From NCBI GenBank assembly GCA_041738295.1, contig JBGSQC010000171.1, positions 1 through 14,056 on the forward strand: a DNA stretch of 14,056 nucleotides, written 5' to 3'. The position numbers were made by a program, and so were the translations under genes. The notes beneath the pieces are model-generated. The model saw nothing but the letters and a program-made list of their open reading frames with translations. It was not told where the DNA came from and ran no database searches. This document shows positions 12,514 through 14,056 of the stretch, piece after piece. Origin of the DNA: Zhengella sp041738295 (GTDB lineage Bacteria; Pseudomonadota; Alphaproteobacteria; Rhizobiales; Rhizobiaceae). Position 1 is the stretch's first letter; each line of letters opens with the position of its first letter.

Positions 12514-13497
12514 ATGCTTTCCGGGTGGGGGGCTTTGCGGTGCCTGATGGCGCCAATTCTGGCAGTGACGCTGGCCGGCTGCACGGTCACGGCACGCGAT
12601 GGTGGTCGTCCGACGCTTGTCCAGCCTTTGAAATATGCCGGGATCATCGCCACAGCGGCCGGCTCCGTTCTCCACACCCATGACACGACCGGCGCACCGG
12701 CAACCCGACCGCTGGAGCACAGGTCCGCCCCTTCGATCGCCTGGCTTGGCCATTCGTCATTTCTCATCCGGCTGGGCGACAAGGTGCTGCTGACCGATCC
12801 CATAGTCTCTCGCAAGATCGGCTATCATCTCCCCCTTTTGCCCAAGCGCATTGCAGGCCCACCGCCCGGAATCGACAGGCTGGACCGGCTGGACGCCGTG
12901 CTGATCAGTCACCTCGACCACGACCATTTCGACCTGGCAACGCTTCGGGGATTGGCGGCAAAGTTCCCCAAGGCACGCTTGTTCATGCCGCAAGGGACCG
13001 GGAAACACGGGCACCGCGCCGGCTTTGCAAATGTGCAGGAGGTGGGCATCTGGAAGAGCGCCGGGCTAGGCTCCGTCACTTTGACCGCCCTTCCGGCGCG
13101 CCATTTCGGCCGGCGCGATGTGGTGGGCGCGAGCCGAAGTGCCGCCATCGGCTGGGAGATCGCCGGCGCGGCCAGGAAGATCTACTTCTCCGGAGATACC
13201 GCATGGGGCAATCATTTTGCCGAGATCCGCGCGAAACGCGGCCGCTATGACGTGGCCTTGGTTCCCATAGGAGCCTACGGGCCTGAGCCCTATTTCGCCG
13301 ATGTCCACGTAAACCCGGAAGATGCGCTGCTGGCCGCATCCGTGCTTGGCGCGCACATCGCCATCGGCCACCACTGGGGCACCTTCAACCTCGGCGCCGA
13401 AAGCCCGGCTGAAGCCAAGGCCCGCTTCCTCGCGGCAAAGGCCAAGGGTGTGCGCCCGATGGTGCTGGACGTGGGTGAGGCAGTGGGGGTGCATTAA
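12514..13497 (+). CDS. Predicted lipoprotein of the metallo-beta-lactamase fold (NAPE-PLD/UlaG-like)
   Basis: A 327-residue hydrolase expected to be lipid-anchored outside the cytoplasm. The signal peptide has Arg9, a hydrophobic core LMAPILAVTL and lipobox LAGC, with Cys23 as the lipidated residue. The MBL domain runs from WLGHSSFLIRLGDKVLLTDP (77-96) to the end. Expected metal sites are His197 in LPARHFG, Asp228 in IYFSGDTAWG, and His286/287 in IAIGHHWGTFN. DVHVNPEDA (263-271) is typical of the NAPE-PLD-like branch (COG2220). The main metal motif reads SHLDHDHFD (132-140), with Asp135 where HxHxDH normally has its second His. Substrates of such lipoproteins are mostly unknown; a phosphodiester or lactone is a guess. 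I chose ATG 12514, 9 nt after GGGGAG; GTG 12487 would add nine residues before the signal peptide. Confidence 0.85.
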   Translation: MLSGWGALRCLMAPILAVTLAGCTVTARDGGRPTLVQPLKYAGIIATAAGSVLHTHDTTGAPATRPLEHRSAPSIAWLGHSSFLIRLGDKVLLTDPIVSRKIGYHLPLLPKRIAGPPPGIDRLDRLDAVLISHLDHDHFDLATLRGLAAKFPKARLFMPQGTGKHGHRAGFANVQEVGIWKSAGLGSVTLTALPARHFGRRDVVGASRSAAIGWEIAGAARKIYFSGDTAWGNHFAEIRAKRGRYDVALVPIGAYGPEPYFADVHVNPEDALLAASVLGAHIAIGHHWGTFNLGAESPAEAKARFLAAKAKGVRPMVLDVGEAVGVH

Positions 13498-13525
13498 AAA
13501 ACCCGGCCGCAAGGGCCGGGCTTTC
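13496..13525. terminator. Shared terminator between the convergent lipoprotein and ettA genes
   Basis: CCCGGCC (13502-13508) and GGCCGGG (13514-13520) form a 7-bp GC-rich stem with a 5-nt loop. On the minus strand it is followed by six T (A-run 13496-13501), a strong terminator 32 nt after the ettA stop codon. On the plus strand only CTTTC follows, so it is weaker for the lipoprotein gene, whose TAA stop lies within the A-run. Confidence 0.85.
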
Positions 13526-13551
13526 ACAGTCTTGCGGCCAAGGGTGAAACC

Positions 13552-14056
13552 TTACCGCGACAATTTCTTGTAAGTCACCCGCTTCGGATTGATGGAATCC
13601 GGGCCAAGGCGGCGAACCTTGTCGGCCTCGTATTCCTCGAAATTGCCCTCGAACCATTCCACGTGGCTGTCGCCCTCGAAGGCGAGGATGTGGGTGGCAA
13701 GGCGGTCGAGGAACATGCGGTCGTGGCTGATGATGACAGCGCAGCCGGCGAAATTTTCCAACGCGTCTTCGAGTGCCGCCAGCGTTTCGGTGTCGAGGTC
13801 GTTGGTCGGTTCGTCGAGCAGGAGGACGTTGCCGCCCTCCTTCAGGAGCTTGGCCATGTGCACGCGGTTGCGCTGGCCGCCAGAAAGCGTACCGACCTTC
13901 TGCTGCTGGTCGCCGCCCTTGAAGTTGAACGAGGAGCAATAGGCGCGCGAGTTCACTTCGTGCTTGCCGAGCTTGATGACTTCAGAGCCGCCGGAGATTT
14001 CCTCCCACACGCTCTTGTCCGGGTTGAGCGAGTCGCGGCTCTGGTCGACATAGCCA
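13552..14056 (-). CDS. ettA: Energy-dependent translational throttle protein EttA (ABC-F), C-terminal part
   Basis: The frame is open to the window edge, so about the last 167 codons are present and the 5' part lies beyond base 14056. The visible segment is the second ABC domain: YVDQSRDSLNPDKSVWEEISGG at the edge, the signature VGTLSGGQRNRVHMAKLL, Walker B NVLLLDEPTNDLDTETLAALE, and the switch histidine in VIISHDRMFLDR. The end, WFEGNFEEYEADKVRRLG ... PKRVTYKKLSR, is characteristic of EttA. In E. coli EttA binds the ribosomal E site and gates the first steps of elongation according to the ATP/ADP ratio. It is a soluble housekeeping protein with no membrane segments. Confidence 0.95.
   Translation of the reverse strand, partial: GYVDQSRDSLNPDKSVWEEISGGSEVIKLGKHEVNSRAYCSSFNFKGGDQQQKVGTLSGGQRNRVHMAKLLKEGGNVLLLDEPTNDLDTETLAALEDALENFAGCAVIISHDRMFLDRLATHILAFEGDSHVEWFEGNFEEYEADKVRRLGPDSINPKRVTYKKLSR

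Noticed and set aside
1..14056. Mobile elements, CRISPR arrays, tRNA/rRNA genes, toxin-antitoxin or defence modules
   Set aside because: I saw no transposase or integrase motifs, no regularly spaced repeats, no tRNA-like folds with conserved T-loop sequence, and no recognised defence domains. Inspection was by eye, so short degenerate elements could be missed.

Overview
The window looks like a chromosomal core segment of a GC-rich alphaproteobacterium, most probably of the order Hyphomicrobiales (rhizobia and relatives). This rests on codon use, the fold-III lysine/ornithine decarboxylase, the ArsR-methyltransferase fusion directly ahead of metF, and the EttA and DUF2293 genes typical of that group. 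No mobile element, CRISPR array, tRNA or rRNA was seen, and base composition does not shift clearly along the window.

Layout. 1-300 (+) is the 3' end of an LrgB-family membrane gene. It runs into a convergent CPA2 cation/proton antiporter (169-1629, -) whose last 43 codons are antisense to lrgB. A rho-independent terminator (1730-1757) separates the antiporter from a small two-helix membrane protein (1765-2019, -). Next come an SLC13-type permease with two RCK-C domains (2116-3891, -) and a PLP-dependent ornithine/lysine decarboxylase (4070-5290, -). Divergent from the decarboxylase is a stand-alone Lrp/AsnC effector domain without a DNA-binding part (5435-5671, +), followed by an EamA exporter (5762-6652, +) and an amidase 17 bp behind it (6670-7923, +). 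A 28-residue hydrophobic ORF (8105-8191, +) has its own ribosome binding site and a textbook terminator.

The second half holds a one-carbon/methylation cluster. An ArsR-HTH/SAM-methyltransferase fusion and metF form a two-gene operon on the minus strand (8286-10219) with TGATG stop/start overlap. A perfect 8-6-8 palindrome (10236-10257) sits just before the fusion gene. Divergently transcribed are a TrmO-type tRNA methyltransferase and a DUF2293 gene that overlap by ATGA (10347-11182). A FabH-like ketoacyl synthase of the long type (11179-12300, -) meets DUF2293 tail to tail with overlapping stop codons. A predicted lipoprotein of the metallo-beta-lactamase fold (12514-13497, +) converges on ettA (13552-14056, -, cut by the window end), with a shared hairpin terminator between them.

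The clearest regulatory story is the ArsR-methyltransferase/metF operon with its palindrome, which fits homeostasis of S-adenosylmethionine and its products. I see no obvious new multi-gene system. The items most worth following are the 28-residue ORF, the divergent decarboxylase/Lrp-domain pair, the antisense gene overlap, the altered metal-binding motif in the lipoprotein, and a 12-bp inverted repeat in the ketoacyl synthase/lipoprotein intergenic region.
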